DNA from: Calothrix parasitica NIES-267
GTDB lineage: Bacteria; Cyanobacteriota; Cyanobacteriia; Cyanobacteriales; Nostocaceae
Direction: 5' to 3'
Length of the DNA: 64,000 bases
Assembly (NCBI RefSeq): GCF_002368095.1
Contig: NZ_AP018227.1
Coordinates: forward strand, 4,215,796-4,279,795
How positions within the stretch are numbered: the first letter of the stretch is position 1; the number at the start of each line of letters is the position of its first letter. This document shows positions 42,523-51,696 of the stretch, in pieces. The position numbers and the translations under genes were made by a program. The notes beneath the pieces are model-generated. The model was not told where the DNA came from, did no database searches, and saw only the letters and a list, made by a program, of their open reading frames with translations.

Positions 42523-43200
42523 ATGGATAAACTAAATCTTGACGTACAAACAGATTTACTCAAAGCAATTCAAGGAAAGGCTGATAGTATTTCCTTTGAA
42601 GGGAAAGGATTAAAGTTACAGGATGTTCGCCTTTCTGAGTTTGAAATAAAAACTGATGATATTGATATTAATCCCCTGAAAGTTATATTTGGAGAAGTTG
42701 AATTAAATCAGCCAATAAATGCAGAAACTAGAATTGTCCTAAAAGAAGCTGATATTAACCAAGCTTTAAAATTAGAATTCATTCGTAATTTACTACATGA
42801 ATTGTTAACATTTCATACTGAAAAATCCATTGTCAGCATTTATCCTAAAAATATCCAATTCCGTTTACCTGGAAATAATAAAATTACGGTAGCAGGAGAA
42901 ATAATTTTAGATTCAGGTCTAGAAAAGAAACCTTTAGATTTCAAAGCTGATGTGGGTTTGGAGTCCTTAGAAAAACCAATTGTGCTTAATGAGTTTAAAT
43001 GCAATACTCCTGAAGGAATTCCATTAGAAATTATAGTTGCATTAATAGATAAAATACACAAGTTGCGACAATCGCCTTACTTTGAATTCAAAGACGCAGC
43101 CTTAAGAATAAATACTCTAGAAGTGCAACAAGGTAGTATAATATTGCTTGCTCAAGCTCATCTTCAACAAATACCGGAAAATATATCCTTTGCGGAATAA
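42523..43200 (+). CDS. DUF2993 (LmeA-like) protein
   Basis: 225 residues, soluble, no signal peptide visible. FEIKTDDIDINPLKVIFGEVELNQPINAETRIVLKEADINQAL matches the DUF2993 pattern, a family of lipid- or polysaccharide-associated cell-envelope proteins such as mycobacterial LmeA. The ligand is unknown. Separated by about 130 bp from the topoisomerase gene and about 100 bp from crtO. Confidence 0.75.
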   Translation: MDKLNLDVQTDLLKAIQGKADSISFEGKGLKLQDVRLSEFEIKTDDIDINPLKVIFGEVELNQPINAETRIVLKEADINQALKLEFIRNLLHELLTFHTEKSIVSIYPKNIQFRLPGNNKITVAGEIILDSGLEKKPLDFKADVGLESLEKPIVLNEFKCNTPEGIPLEIIVALIDKIHKLRQSPYFEFKDAALRINTLEVQQGSIILLAQAHLQQIPENISFAE

Positions 43201-43297
43201 ACTTGACTAGATGTTTATATGACTGGGGTATGATGTAACTTTTTATTGGAATTATTAATATAAACTAATCAATATTCCATATCTAAAATTATGAACC

Positions 43298-44989
43298 ATG
43301 CAACAGTATGATGTTGTAATAATCGGTGCAGGACATAATGGATTAGTTTGTGCTGCTTACTTATTGAAAGCTGGCTATAGCGTAGCATTATTAGAAAAGC
43401 GCTCGGTACCTGGTGGTGCTGCTACTACAGAAGAACTATTACCGAAAGAAGCACCGGGATTTAAATTTAATTTGTGCGCTATTGACCACGAATTTATTCA
43501 CCTTGGCCCAGTAGTTGAAGAATTAGAGTTAGAAAAATATGGATTGGAATATTTAGATTGCGACCCAGTTGTATTTTGCCCCCATCCCGACGGAAAATAT
43601 TTCTTGGGACATAAGTCTTTAGACAAAACTTGTGCGGAAATCGCTCGTTACTCTCAACGCGATGCTGTAAAATATAAGGAATTTACAGAATATTGGCAGC
43701 GTGCTTTGAGTGCAATGATTCCCATGTTCAACGCACCACCAAAGTCAATTTTAGATATTGCTGGTAATTATAATATTAGTAAAATCAAAGATTTATTTTC
43801 GGTAATTGGTTCTCCTTCCAAAACCCTAGATTTTGTACGCAATATGTTAGCTAGTGGGGAGGATATTCTTAATGAATGGTTTGATTCGGAATTTCTTAAA
43901 GCACCTTTAGCTAGACTTTGTGCTGAATTAGGTGCTCCACCTTCACAAAAAACTTTGGCAATTGGTGCGATAATGATGGCAATGCGTCATAATCCGGGAA
44001 TGGCTAGACCTCGCGGTGGAACTGGTGCATTAACGAAAGCATTAGTAAATTGTGTTACAAGTCATGGTGGCGCTATTTTTACCGAGCAACATGTTGAAAA
44101 GGTGTTGATTGATGATGGTAAAGCTGTAGGAATTCGAGTTGCTGGTGGCAAAGAATATCGCGCAAAAGAAGCAGTAATATCTAACATTGATGCACAAAGA
44201 TTATTCATGCAAATGATAGATAAAAGCGATTCAGATGCAGCCGACCCAGACTTACATGAAAGATTAAAACGTCGCATTGTTAATAATAACGAAACTATTC
44301 TTAAAATTGATCTAGCATTAAACGAACCGCTACGTTTTGAACACCACGAACACAAAGACGAATATTTAGTTGGTTCGATATTAATTGCTGATTCAGTTCA
44401 TCATGTAGAACAAGCTCACAGCTTATGTACCTTGGGTCAAATTCCCGATGAAAATCCCTCAATGTATGCAGTTTTACCCAGCTATCGCGACCCCAGTTTA
44501 GCACCTCCAGGAAAGCATACTTTGTGGATTGAATTTTTTGCTCCTTACCAAATTAAAGATGCTAACGGTACTGGTTTAAATGGTACTGGTTGGACTGATG
44601 AATTGAAAAACAAAGTAGCAGATAGAGTTATAGATAAACTAGCAGATTACGCACCAAACGTAAAAGATGCTACTATTGCTCGCGCTGTTGAAAGTCCGGC
44701 AGAATTAGGTGAAAGATTGGGTGCTTATAAGGGGAATTACTATCACATTGATATGACATTAGACCAGATGATTTTCTTCCGTCCTCTACCCGAAATTGCA
44801 AATTATAAAACCCCGATTGAGCAGTTGTATTTGACAGGTGCAGGTACTCATCCCGGTGGTTCAATATCCGGAATGCCGGGACGTAATTGTGCTAGGGTAT
44901 TTTTGCAGAATAAACAACCCATGCAGCAAGGTTTAAAGGATGCGAAAGAAACGATTACTTCTACTTTTGAATCGATGTTTAAGAAGTAA
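43298..44989 (+). CDS. crtO: Beta-carotene ketolase (CrtO-type)
   Basis: 563 residues. An FAD dinucleotide-binding GAGHNG (10-15) follows QQYDVVII. Phytoene-desaturase-like carotenoid blocks include VPGGAATTEELLPKEAPGF, GGTGALTKALVN and YLTGAGTHPGGSISGMPGRN. Length and block pattern match my recollection of cyanobacterial CrtO, which oxidises beta-carotene at C4 to echinenone or canthaxanthin. It is distinct from the CrtW ketolase. An annotation as plain phytoene-dehydrogenase-like is the fallback. Repeats follow it. Confidence 0.85.
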   Translation: MQQYDVVIIGAGHNGLVCAAYLLKAGYSVALLEKRSVPGGAATTEELLPKEAPGFKFNLCAIDHEFIHLGPVVEELELEKYGLEYLDCDPVVFCPHPDGKYFLGHKSLDKTCAEIARYSQRDAVKYKEFTEYWQRALSAMIPMFNAPPKSILDIAGNYNISKIKDLFSVIGSPSKTLDFVRNMLASGEDILNEWFDSEFLKAPLARLCAELGAPPSQKTLAIGAIMMAMRHNPGMARPRGGTGALTKALVNCVTSHGGAIFTEQHVEKVLIDDGKAVGIRVAGGKEYRAKEAVISNIDAQRLFMQMIDKSDSDAADPDLHERLKRRIVNNNETILKIDLALNEPLRFEHHEHKDEYLVGSILIADSVHHVEQAHSLCTLGQIPDENPSMYAVLPSYRDPSLAPPGKHTLWIEFFAPYQIKDANGTGLNGTGWTDELKNKVADRVIDKLADYAPNVKDATIARAVESPAELGERLGAYKGNYYHIDMTLDQMIFFRPLPEIANYKTPIEQLYLTGAGTHPGGSISGMPGRNCARVFLQNKQPMQQGLKDAKETITSTFESMFKK

Positions 44990-45029
44990 GTAATCTGAAG
45001 GTTAAAGGTTAAAGGTCAAAGGTAATTTC

Positions 45030-45104
45030 GTAAGTTGGGTTAGACAGGAAAATAGTTAGAAATCATTACGAATAATCTTCCTTATCCTGTCGTAACCCAA
45101 CATC
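45030..45104. repeat. GTTGGGTTAGACAGGA inverted repeat, copy 4
   Basis: The closest relatives are copies 1-3 at 5-7.6 kb. Arms gttgggttagacagga and tcctgtcgtaacccaac. It has a compensated change (ACAGGA/TCCTGT in place of ACACGA/TCGTGT), so the arms still pair. Confidence 0.7.
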
Positions 45105-45225
45105 ACAATTATGATTGTAAAAAAATAATTTTAACCAACTACATTATTGTAGGGTGCGTTATGACTTTAGTAAGACCGCACCAATTCTTTTAAATAAAAT
45201 ATAGCATTTCCCAGTCTATTGAAGT

Positions 45226-45602
45226 ACATCTAAAAACCTCACCCCCAACCCCTCTCCTTGTTAAGGATACTGCTGGTCATTCAGGGGTGACACCCCTGAA
45301 TGACCAAAAAACAAGGGTTTCAAGAGTGCGATCGCACTCTTGGTGATAACTCAGAATCCCTATTGATTCGTTGGGATAAGGGGTCAGACCCACTATTCGC
45401 CAGCAGTATCCTTGTTAAGGAGAGGGGAGATATATCAGAGTGAGATGGTCGTTGTAACTTAGTTGCTTGCGGAAACGCTATAAAATATAAATAGATTTTT
45501 AATTATCCTGCTTTATTTTAAAGTTAATTTTGGGAATACTTTTTACATGGCTATGATTTTAACTTTACTCAAAATCACAACTCGTGTTTAATCAAGAAAT
45601 AA
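45226..45602. other. Intergenic region with the second 143-bp element
   Basis: Between crtO's downstream repeat and the truncated gene at 45603 there is a CCTCTCC/GGAGAGG host palindrome (about 45250-45428) interrupted by a 143-bp element. No gene. Confidence 0.7.
45267..45409 (-). mobile_element. 143-bp MITE-like element, copy 2 (inverted relative to copy 1)
   Basis: Bounded by ATACTGCTGG and CCAGCAGTAT and flanked by CCTTGTTAAGG on both sides (45256-45266 and 45410-45420). That flank differs from copy 1's (CCTTATTAAGG) by one base, yet within each locus the two flanks are identical. Its reverse complement matches copy 1 at 142 of 143 positions by eye (TCTGACC here for TCTAACC there). This is what recent, independent insertion into two related palindromes would look like. 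Confidence 0.88.
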
Positions 45603-45893
45603 TTAACCACAGAAGAAAATGCTGAATTACGAAGAGTTTTGATACAAGGAATTGGCTACAATAAAATTATAGAAGAACTAAAAGCGACACAAATAGATTC
45701 TTGGCAAGAATACAGATTATTAAAAATTGAAAGAAATATTGATATTGAATCGATTTACTTATTAAAAATGACTTGTCCTAGCACCGGACATATTCATGTT
45801 TTACGAGTTCCACCTAATATGAGTTCCGCAAAAGAAGCAATCACTTGGGTAAATTGGGTAGTAGAACCAGAAGATTTTGCAGTTCAAACTTGA
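45603..45893 (+). pseudogene. 5'-truncated remnant of a DUF6745-like protein
   Basis: The open frame starts only after a TAA at 45600-45602 and reads LTTEENAELRRVLIQGIGY, then TWQEY-type and YLLKMTCPSTGHIHVLRVPP, ending WVNWVVEPEDFAVQT. That is the C-terminal end of a family I recall as DUF6745 in cyanobacteria. The N-terminal two-thirds are missing. An internal TTG at 45639 is not a believable start. I treat it as a leftover fragment rather than a functional small protein. The domain name is from memory. Confidence 0.5.
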
Positions 45894-45936
45894 TAAATAG
45901 TTACAATAAATCTATAACTTTGAGTCACAATAAAAC

Positions 45937-46341
45937 ATGCCTTCTGAAACCGTTACCTTACAAATTCCAGAAACGCTGTATCAACGTTTGGTAAATACTG
46001 CTCGTGCTACTCAACGTCCAGTAGAAGAAATTATGCTTCGTGCGTTACAAGTTGGTAGTCCACCCTCTTGGGATGATGTACCTGAAGAATTTCAAGCTGA
46101 AATTGCTGCATTAGACAAGCTTGATGATAATACACTGTGGCAAATATTCCGCAGTCGTAAAACAGCAGTTGACATGGAAAAATACAATGTTCTACTTGAG
46201 GCAAATTCAAACGGTAAAATTACACAAAGTCAAAAATTGGAACTAATACATTTGCGCCATCAAGCTGATATTTTTATGCTCAAAAAAGCTCAAGCAGGAG
46301 TATTATTACGTTGGAGAGGACATCATGTCTCAAATTCTTAG
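45937..46341 (+). CDS. Small RHH-like protein next to an HNH endonuclease
   Basis: 134 residues. The N-terminal TVTLQIPETLYQRLVNTARATQRPVEEIMLRALQ resembles a ribbon-helix-helix DNA-binding domain. The C-terminal LRHQADIFMLKKAQAGVLLRWRGH is basic and helical. It lies 6 bp upstream of the HNH gene and is surely co-transcribed with it. It could be an antitoxin or repressor, or a DNA-targeting subunit for the nuclease. I recall this pairing from other cyanobacteria, but have not checked it here. Confidence 0.75.
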   Translation: MPSETVTLQIPETLYQRLVNTARATQRPVEEIMLRALQVGSPPSWDDVPEEFQAEIAALDKLDDNTLWQIFRSRKTAVDMEKYNVLLEANSNGKITQSQKLELIHLRHQADIFMLKKAQAGVLLRWRGHHVSNS

Positions 46342-46347
46342 AATTTC

Positions 46348-46773
46348 ATGTCTACTTACATTCCTGAAACTTTAAAAAATAAAATTTTAAATAATGATAA
46401 ACGGCGTTGTTGCTATTGTTTGACAAGCGAAGTAAATAGCGGAATACCTATGAGTTATGACCATATTAAACCAATTTCAAAAGGTGGAAAAACAAACTTT
46501 AATAATCTGTGTTTGGCTTGTCGCTCCTGCAATGAGTTTAAGTCCGATATTACCGAAGCTGTAGACCCTTCAACAGGAGAAATTGTACCTATTTTTAATC
46601 CTCGCAGACAATCATGGTTTGATAATTTTCAATGGAGTCCAGATAGTACAAAAGTTGAAGGCTTAACCGCAATTGGTCGGGCAACAATTGTTACTTTAAG
46701 AATTAATAACCCTGTGATTATTGTTGCTAGAAGAAGATGGACGATTAGCAATTGGCATCCTCCTATTGATTAA
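46348..46773 (+). CDS. HNH endonuclease
   Basis: 141 residues. It has a four-Cys zinc cage (CCYC at 21-24, CLACRSC at 55-61) around the HNH core: YDHIKPIS (Asp38-His39) and NFNNLCLAC with Asn. This is the McrA/HNH_5-like nuclease group. The rest (about 75-141) contains FNPRRQSWFDNFQWSPD and W..IS..W motifs likely used in folding or DNA contact. It follows the RHH-like gene by 6 bp. Possible roles are restriction or toxin-type nicking; no methyltransferase is visible. Confidence 0.9.
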   Translation: MSTYIPETLKNKILNNDKRRCCYCLTSEVNSGIPMSYDHIKPISKGGKTNFNNLCLACRSCNEFKSDITEAVDPSTGEIVPIFNPRRQSWFDNFQWSPDSTKVEGLTAIGRATIVTLRINNPVIIVARRRWTISNWHPPID

Positions 46774-46861
46774 ATATAAATTCAACAATGTCATCCTCGC
46801 TACAGATGACAAACTATATATATAACTGATGGAATATAATTAGCGTAGCTAATGCACGAAC

Positions 46862-47953
46862 ATGATACAACGAGTTTTAATTTTAGGGGGAAGAGGACGC
46901 ATCGGTAATAGCGTGGCTGAAGATATTGTCAAGCATACGCAAGCAGAAGTTACTGTTACCGGACGTAGAACTTTAGAAGGTGAAAATAAAACCTCTTTTA
47001 AATATCTAGCTTTAGATTTAGCGGAAACAGAAAAGCTACGCGAAGCTATTTCTAGTAGTAATATAGTGATTCATTGTGCTGGTCCTTTTCATTATCGAGA
47101 TACCACGGTTTTACAAATCTGCATTGAACAAGGTGTTAACTATGTAGATATCAGCGACCATCGTTCCTATACTAGTAAAGTATTAACGCTTCACGAACAA
47201 GCTATTGAAAAAGGTGTGACAGCGGTCATTAATACAGGCATTTTTCCCGGTATTTCTAATAGTATGGTACGTCAATGTGTGGAAAAGTTTGACGTACCAG
47301 AAAAAATTCATTTAAGCTATATTGTCGCGGGTTCCGGTGGTGCTGGAATTACAGTCATGCGAACTACCTTTTTAGGTTTACAAAATCCCTTTGAAGCTTG
47401 GATAAATGGCAAATGGGAAACAGTTAAACCCTACACCGATAGAGAAACCGTTAATTTTCCTCAGCCCTATGGAGAAAGCGGTGTTTACTGGTTTGATATG
47501 CCAGAAACATTTACTTTACCTAAAACTTTCTCTACAGTAAAAAGTGTAGTTACTAAGTTTGGTTCGGTTCCGGATTTTTACAATCATTTAACTTGGATAG
47601 CTGCGAATATATTCCCTAAATCATGGATTCAAAATTCTGCTGGTGTTGAGTTTCTATCTCAAGTTAGCCATTTTATGACTGATGTCACTGATAAATTTAG
47701 CGGTATCGGTGTAGCAATTCGCTCGGAAGTTACGGGAATAAAAGATGGTCAAACAAAAAGCTACTCCTCAACTTTAGCCCATGAAAACACCTCAGTAGCT
47801 GCCGGTTATGGTACGGGCAGTATAGCTGAATTATTACTTGGAGGGAAATTAAAAAAATCAGGTGTTTATCCCGTAGAAGAAGCTTTGACAACTGTCTTAT
47901 TTGAAGAAACAATGCAGTCCAGAGGTATTGAGATTCATCAACAATGGCTATAG
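46862..47953 (+). CDS. Saccharopine dehydrogenase-like NAD(P)-binding protein
   Basis: 363 residues. The Rossmann dinucleotide-binding loop is VLILGGRGRIGNSVAED (5-21). VIHCAGPF and VNYVDISDHRSY (near 80-105) match the saccharopine-dehydrogenase/trans-acting enoyl-reductase-like superfamily. The C-terminal FEETMQSRGIEIHQQWL segment is unremarkable. Substrate unknown. Complete, monocistronic. Confidence 0.85.
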   Translation: MIQRVLILGGRGRIGNSVAEDIVKHTQAEVTVTGRRTLEGENKTSFKYLALDLAETEKLREAISSSNIVIHCAGPFHYRDTTVLQICIEQGVNYVDISDHRSYTSKVLTLHEQAIEKGVTAVINTGIFPGISNSMVRQCVEKFDVPEKIHLSYIVAGSGGAGITVMRTTFLGLQNPFEAWINGKWETVKPYTDRETVNFPQPYGESGVYWFDMPETFTLPKTFSTVKSVVTKFGSVPDFYNHLTWIAANIFPKSWIQNSAGVEFLSQVSHFMTDVTDKFSGIGVAIRSEVTGIKDGQTKSYSSTLAHENTSVAAGYGTGSIAELLLGGKLKKSGVYPVEEALTTVLFEETMQSRGIEIHQQWL

Positions 47954-48182
47954 AATTTATTATTAATATAATAAAAACCTATTTAACGTGTATAGACTAT
48001 AATAAAATGTAATTATACGGTTTACACACTTACAAATTCCAAAAAAGTGTGTGATTATATCAACAATAAAATAAATAAAAATCTCTCTTAAGAAAGAGAA
48101 GACAATAATATCTGCTTGCTGCATTTTCTTCACGGTTGAACTGAATCGCAGTAACCAGTTAAATTGAAATAGAGCCAGTCTG

Positions 48183-48743
48183 ATGCGGTCATTGTCATCC
48201 GCTTTTACTTGCCTCATCCATGTCGTAAATTTACTGTCTGGGTGTCTTATGGTTTATTCCGCTTGTATACAAAAGAGGCATGAAAACTGTATTTCTAGGT
48301 TCTTTTCTACAAATATCAGTAATTACTTAAGAAAGCGTTTATCTTTGTTTCCTGAAAATTCTGTTGTTTTAGTCGTTGATAATGATGCCGATAACCTACT
48401 ATTAACAAAACAAATAGTTAAATTATTAGGGTTTAGTCCCATTACTGCCAAAGATGGTGAAAGTGCCTTAAAAATGATAGAACAATATCAGCCAGCGCTA
48501 GTATTGTTAGAAGTTATGTTACCAGAAATAGACGGTATAAATGTTGCACTGCATTTACGGGAGAACAACAATTTAGTTCCTGTTATTGCCCTTACAAGTT
48601 TACCTGGTGATATGTTTCGAGACCAAGCTTTGATGGCTGGTTGTAATGGATATATTGAAAAACCTTTTCAAATAGAATATTTGGAAACTGCAATTAAGCA
48701 GCTTCTTTTTTTACCTTCTGTTACACTCAGCTATCAAAAATAG
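48183..48743 (+). CDS. Receiver-domain protein with Glu at the phospho-acceptor position
   Basis: 186 residues from this ATG; a later ATG at 48249 would also serve and neither has a clear ribosome-binding site. Residues 60-175 are a CheY-like receiver: acidic pocket Asp66/Asp68/Asp70 (VVDNDADN), Thr138 (ALTS) and Lys160 (YIEKPF). At the phospho-Asp position the sequence is VLLEVMLPEIDG, giving Glu110 in place of Asp (codon GAA). Glu substitutions often lock receivers in an active-like state. There is no output domain, so it probably acts by protein contacts. The neighbouring antiporter is on the other strand. Confidence 0.8.
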   Translation: MRSLSSAFTCLIHVVNLLSGCLMVYSACIQKRHENCISRFFSTNISNYLRKRLSLFPENSVVLVVDNDADNLLLTKQIVKLLGFSPITAKDGESALKMIEQYQPALVLLEVMLPEIDGINVALHLRENNNLVPVIALTSLPGDMFRDQALMAGCNGYIEKPFQIEYLETAIKQLLFLPSVTLSYQK

Positions 48744-48757
48744 ATTACTTCGACCAG

Positions 48758-50041
48758 CTAACTTTTTGAAGTGCTAGTTTCAATCTTACTTGCAATATTT
48801 TTGTTATACCAATTCATTGAAGGTGTCGCACTAATTCCATGAGCCAGTACTGAAACAACAACAGTAGTATAAGTTATCCAAGAAATTTGTTCTGCTAAGT
48901 CTCCTTTTAACCCATTATCAAGAGCATAAGCAAGATAGTATAAAGAACCTACTCCACGAATGCCAAACCAGCCAAATATCCAACGTTTTTGAGGATAAAA
49001 TTTTTGGTGATGCGGATATATAGTTTTTTTACCAATTGTGCTTATAAAAACTCCTAAAGGTCTAATTAAAAAGAATAGTAGAAGTATTACTAGAATTGAT
49101 TGTGACGCGAAATTTGTAATTGGTTGATACAGTAATATTGTGCCTAAGAGTAAAATTGTTCCTATTTCTAGAAGCTTTTCAACCTGTTCGATAAATTCCA
49201 ATTGTGCTAACGGTTTTTCTGGATTATAGTAGCTTTTTTGCATAATTAAACCAGCTACAAATACTGCTAAAAATCCATAGCCATTAACAACTTCGGTTAA
49301 AGCATAGGTAAGTAAAATAGCGCTTAGGGCTATAAAATCTTCCATTAAATCATCGACGGGATGACGTTCTTTAATCTTCATATCTATCCAGACAATAGCT
49401 TTTGCAACTAGAAACCCCATAATAATTCCAGCACCAATTGCCCAAATTAAATCAACTCCTACCCAATCTTTAATCCAGTTACCCCAATTATCATCTTTTA
49501 AAGCATAAAGACCAAAATAAACGAAGGGAAAAGCTAACGCATCATTTAATCCTCCTTCGCTGGTTAAACCAAAACGTAATTCATCATTATCATTTGTATC
49601 TTTTAATTGAAGTGCAGAGGCTAATACGGGGTCGGTTGGTGCTAAAATTGCTCCTAATAAAACTGCTGGGCCCCAATCCATTCCGAGAAAAAACTTTCCA
49701 ACCGCAGCAATTGAAAATATTGAAATCGGCATTAAAATTCCTATGAACCGTAGAGTAGTATCCCAAGCTGCTAACTTGAAAGGACGAGAAATTTTTAAAC
49801 CGCAGCCAAATACAGAAACAATTACTACAAATTCTGTTAATCGTTTGAGCAATTCAACATTAAATAGACCTTCACGACGCAGTTCTACTAAACCAAAACC
49901 GTAAGGTCCAATGGTAATACCTACTATCAAATAAATGATAGCGTAGGAAAAGGGGGAACGTGAAATTAAGCCGGAACCTAAAGTTACAAATAGTAAGAGC
50001 AAACCCACCACAAGCAGATTAAGAATATAAGTATCTACCAT
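48758..50041 (-). CDS. Cation/proton antiporter (CPA family)
   Basis: 427 residues from the ATG at 50041 (VDTYILNLLVVGLLLLF); a TTG at 50167 would add 42 non-membrane residues that look untranslated. About 12 membrane helices. The ion-binding region includes GAILAPTDPVLA and LTSEGGLNDALAFPFVYFG, with the Asp pair typical of Na+(K+)/H+ exchangers of the CPA1/NhaP type. A C-terminal RWIFGWFGIRGVGSLYYLAYAL follows. It exchanges Na+ or K+ for H+ in salt and pH control. Confidence 0.87.
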   Translation of the reverse strand: MVDTYILNLLVVGLLLLFVTLGSGLISRSPFSYAIIYLIVGITIGPYGFGLVELRREGLFNVELLKRLTEFVVIVSVFGCGLKISRPFKLAAWDTTLRFIGILMPISIFSIAAVGKFFLGMDWGPAVLLGAILAPTDPVLASALQLKDTNDNDELRFGLTSEGGLNDALAFPFVYFGLYALKDDNWGNWIKDWVGVDLIWAIGAGIIMGFLVAKAIVWIDMKIKERHPVDDLMEDFIALSAILLTYALTEVVNGYGFLAVFVAGLIMQKSYYNPEKPLAQLEFIEQVEKLLEIGTILLLGTILLYQPITNFASQSILVILLLFFLIRPLGVFISTIGKKTIYPHHQKFYPQKRWIFGWFGIRGVGSLYYLAYALDNGLKGDLAEQISWITYTTVVVSVLAHGISATPSMNWYNKNIASKIETSTSKS

Positions 50042-50225
50042 TAATTTTTGACTCCCGCTATTTTCATTTGATTCTGTAAGTGTAAAAGCATTAAAAATAA
50101 TTAAGTATCTCCCGCAGGTAGATTTACCGGAGGTAATTTTTCTACCAATAGAGAGCGCAAAAATCAAACCAACAGTAATTAAAAACAGTTAGTCTAATAA
50201 GATAATCATTAATTTAGTAACGGCA

Positions 50226-51587
50226 ATGATACAGGTAAAAGGACCAAAAACTCCCAGATTTGCTCAATTAATTGAGTGGATTTTCAAACCCTTGCAATTA
50301 ATGGAGAAATCTGCAAAAAGTTATGGAGATACTTTTAAATTATTTTTGGTTGGCAATAATCCGATGGTATTTCTCAGCCATCCCCAAGCCATAAAAGAGA
50401 TTTTTACAGCAAGTCCAGATAAATTCGATTCTGGGAGAGGAAATAAGTTAGTTGCATCATTATTAGGAGAACAATCTTTAGTTTTACTTGATGGTAAACT
50501 ACACCAACGTCAACGCAAATTATTAACACCACCATTTCATGGCGATAGAATGAAATCTTACGGCGATCTAATTTGTAAAATTACCGAGAAAGTAATTAGT
50601 AATTGGAAAATTGGCGAACCTTTTGAAGTTCGTAATTCCATGCAAGAAATTTCTCTGAGCGTTATTTTACAAGCAGTATTCGGACTTTCAGAAGGAGAAC
50701 GTTATGACGAAATTAAACAGTTAATCGGTTCAATATTAGATATATCCGGTTCTCCTTTAAGGGCTATGCTAGTATTCGTACCTTTATTACAAAAAGATTT
50801 AGGTGCATGGAGTCCTTGGGGTAGCTTTTTGCGTCAACAAAAACGTCTTGATGATTTGTTATACGCCGAAATCAACGAACGCAGAGATAATCCAAATGCA
50901 TCTCGTGAAGATATTTTATCTTTAATGGTGGCTGCACGGGACGAAGAAGGTCAACCGATGACAGATCAAGAAATGCGCGACGAGTTGATGACTTTGTTAG
51001 TAGCGGGACATGAAACCACAGCTTCATCATTAACCTGGGCTTTTTACTGGATTCATCATCTTCCTGAAGTACGGAAAAAACTATTAGCGGAATTAGATGC
51101 GGTTGATAATCAAGATTTAAATTCAATTATAAAATTGCCTTATTTAGATGCAGTTTGTGCCGAAACATTGCGAATATATCCTATAGCTTTAATTGCTTTC
51201 CCGCGAATTCCTAAAGCACCAGTTAAGATAATGGGTCGTGAATATCCGGCAGAAACTCAGTTAACGCCATGCGTTTATTTAACTCACCATCGCGAGGATT
51301 TGTATCCAGAACCGAAGAAATTTAAGCCAGAAAGATTCATTGAAAAACAGTATTCACCCTACGAATATTTGCCCTTCGGTGGTGGTAATCGTCGCTGTAT
51401 CGGTATGGCATTTGCCTTATTTGAAATGAAACTGGTATTAACAACAGTTTTGAAAAATTTGGATTTGAGTATAGTTAATAATCATCAGGTTAAACCAACT
51501 CGTCGCGGTGGTACTTTGGCTCCTTCTGGGGGTAAATGGTTGGTGGTGAAAGGGAAAAGGGATGTGAAGGTGAAGGTGGGGGTTTGA
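50226..51587 (+). CDS. Cytochrome P450, CYP110-like
   Basis: 453 residues. The I-helix AGHETT is at 260-265, ExxR as ETLR at 313-316, and the heme-binding loop FGGGNRRCIG at 384-393 puts the axial thiolate at Cys391. The N-terminal GPKTPRFAQLIEWIFKPLQLMEKSAKSYGDTF resembles CYP110 proteins of filamentous cyanobacteria. CYP110 members oxidise fatty acids or terpenoids; the substrate here is unknown. No redox partner or terpene synthase is adjacent. Confidence 0.9.
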   Translation: MIQVKGPKTPRFAQLIEWIFKPLQLMEKSAKSYGDTFKLFLVGNNPMVFLSHPQAIKEIFTASPDKFDSGRGNKLVASLLGEQSLVLLDGKLHQRQRKLLTPPFHGDRMKSYGDLICKITEKVISNWKIGEPFEVRNSMQEISLSVILQAVFGLSEGERYDEIKQLIGSILDISGSPLRAMLVFVPLLQKDLGAWSPWGSFLRQQKRLDDLLYAEINERRDNPNASREDILSLMVAARDEEGQPMTDQEMRDELMTLLVAGHETTASSLTWAFYWIHHLPEVRKKLLAELDAVDNQDLNSIIKLPYLDAVCAETLRIYPIALIAFPRIPKAPVKIMGREYPAETQLTPCVYLTHHREDLYPEPKKFKPERFIEKQYSPYEYLPFGGGNRRCIGMAFALFEMKLVLTTVLKNLDLSIVNNHQVKPTRRGGTLAPSGGKWLVVKGKRDVKVKVGV

Positions 51588-51655
51588 GTTTTAAAATAGC
51601 TCTTAGATTGGCTATTTAAGAGACGTAAATTGATTTGAGATAACCTAATTGACAT

Positions 51656-51680
51656 GGAGACGTAACATTGCTACGTCTCT
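51656..51680. repeat. GGAGACGTAACATTGCTACGTCTCT hairpin
   Basis: Same hairpin family as at 15598, 53104 and 62372. It sits between the P450 and the dead toxin-antitoxin locus. Confidence 0.55.
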
Positions 51681-51696
51681 TTCAGTGCGAAATCAC

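Noticed and set aside
44062-44355. Long antisense frames within crtO, murJ and the CHAT genes
   Set aside because: Shadows of strongly biased coding sequence; the CHAT antisense frames are duplicated only because the sense strand is duplicated.
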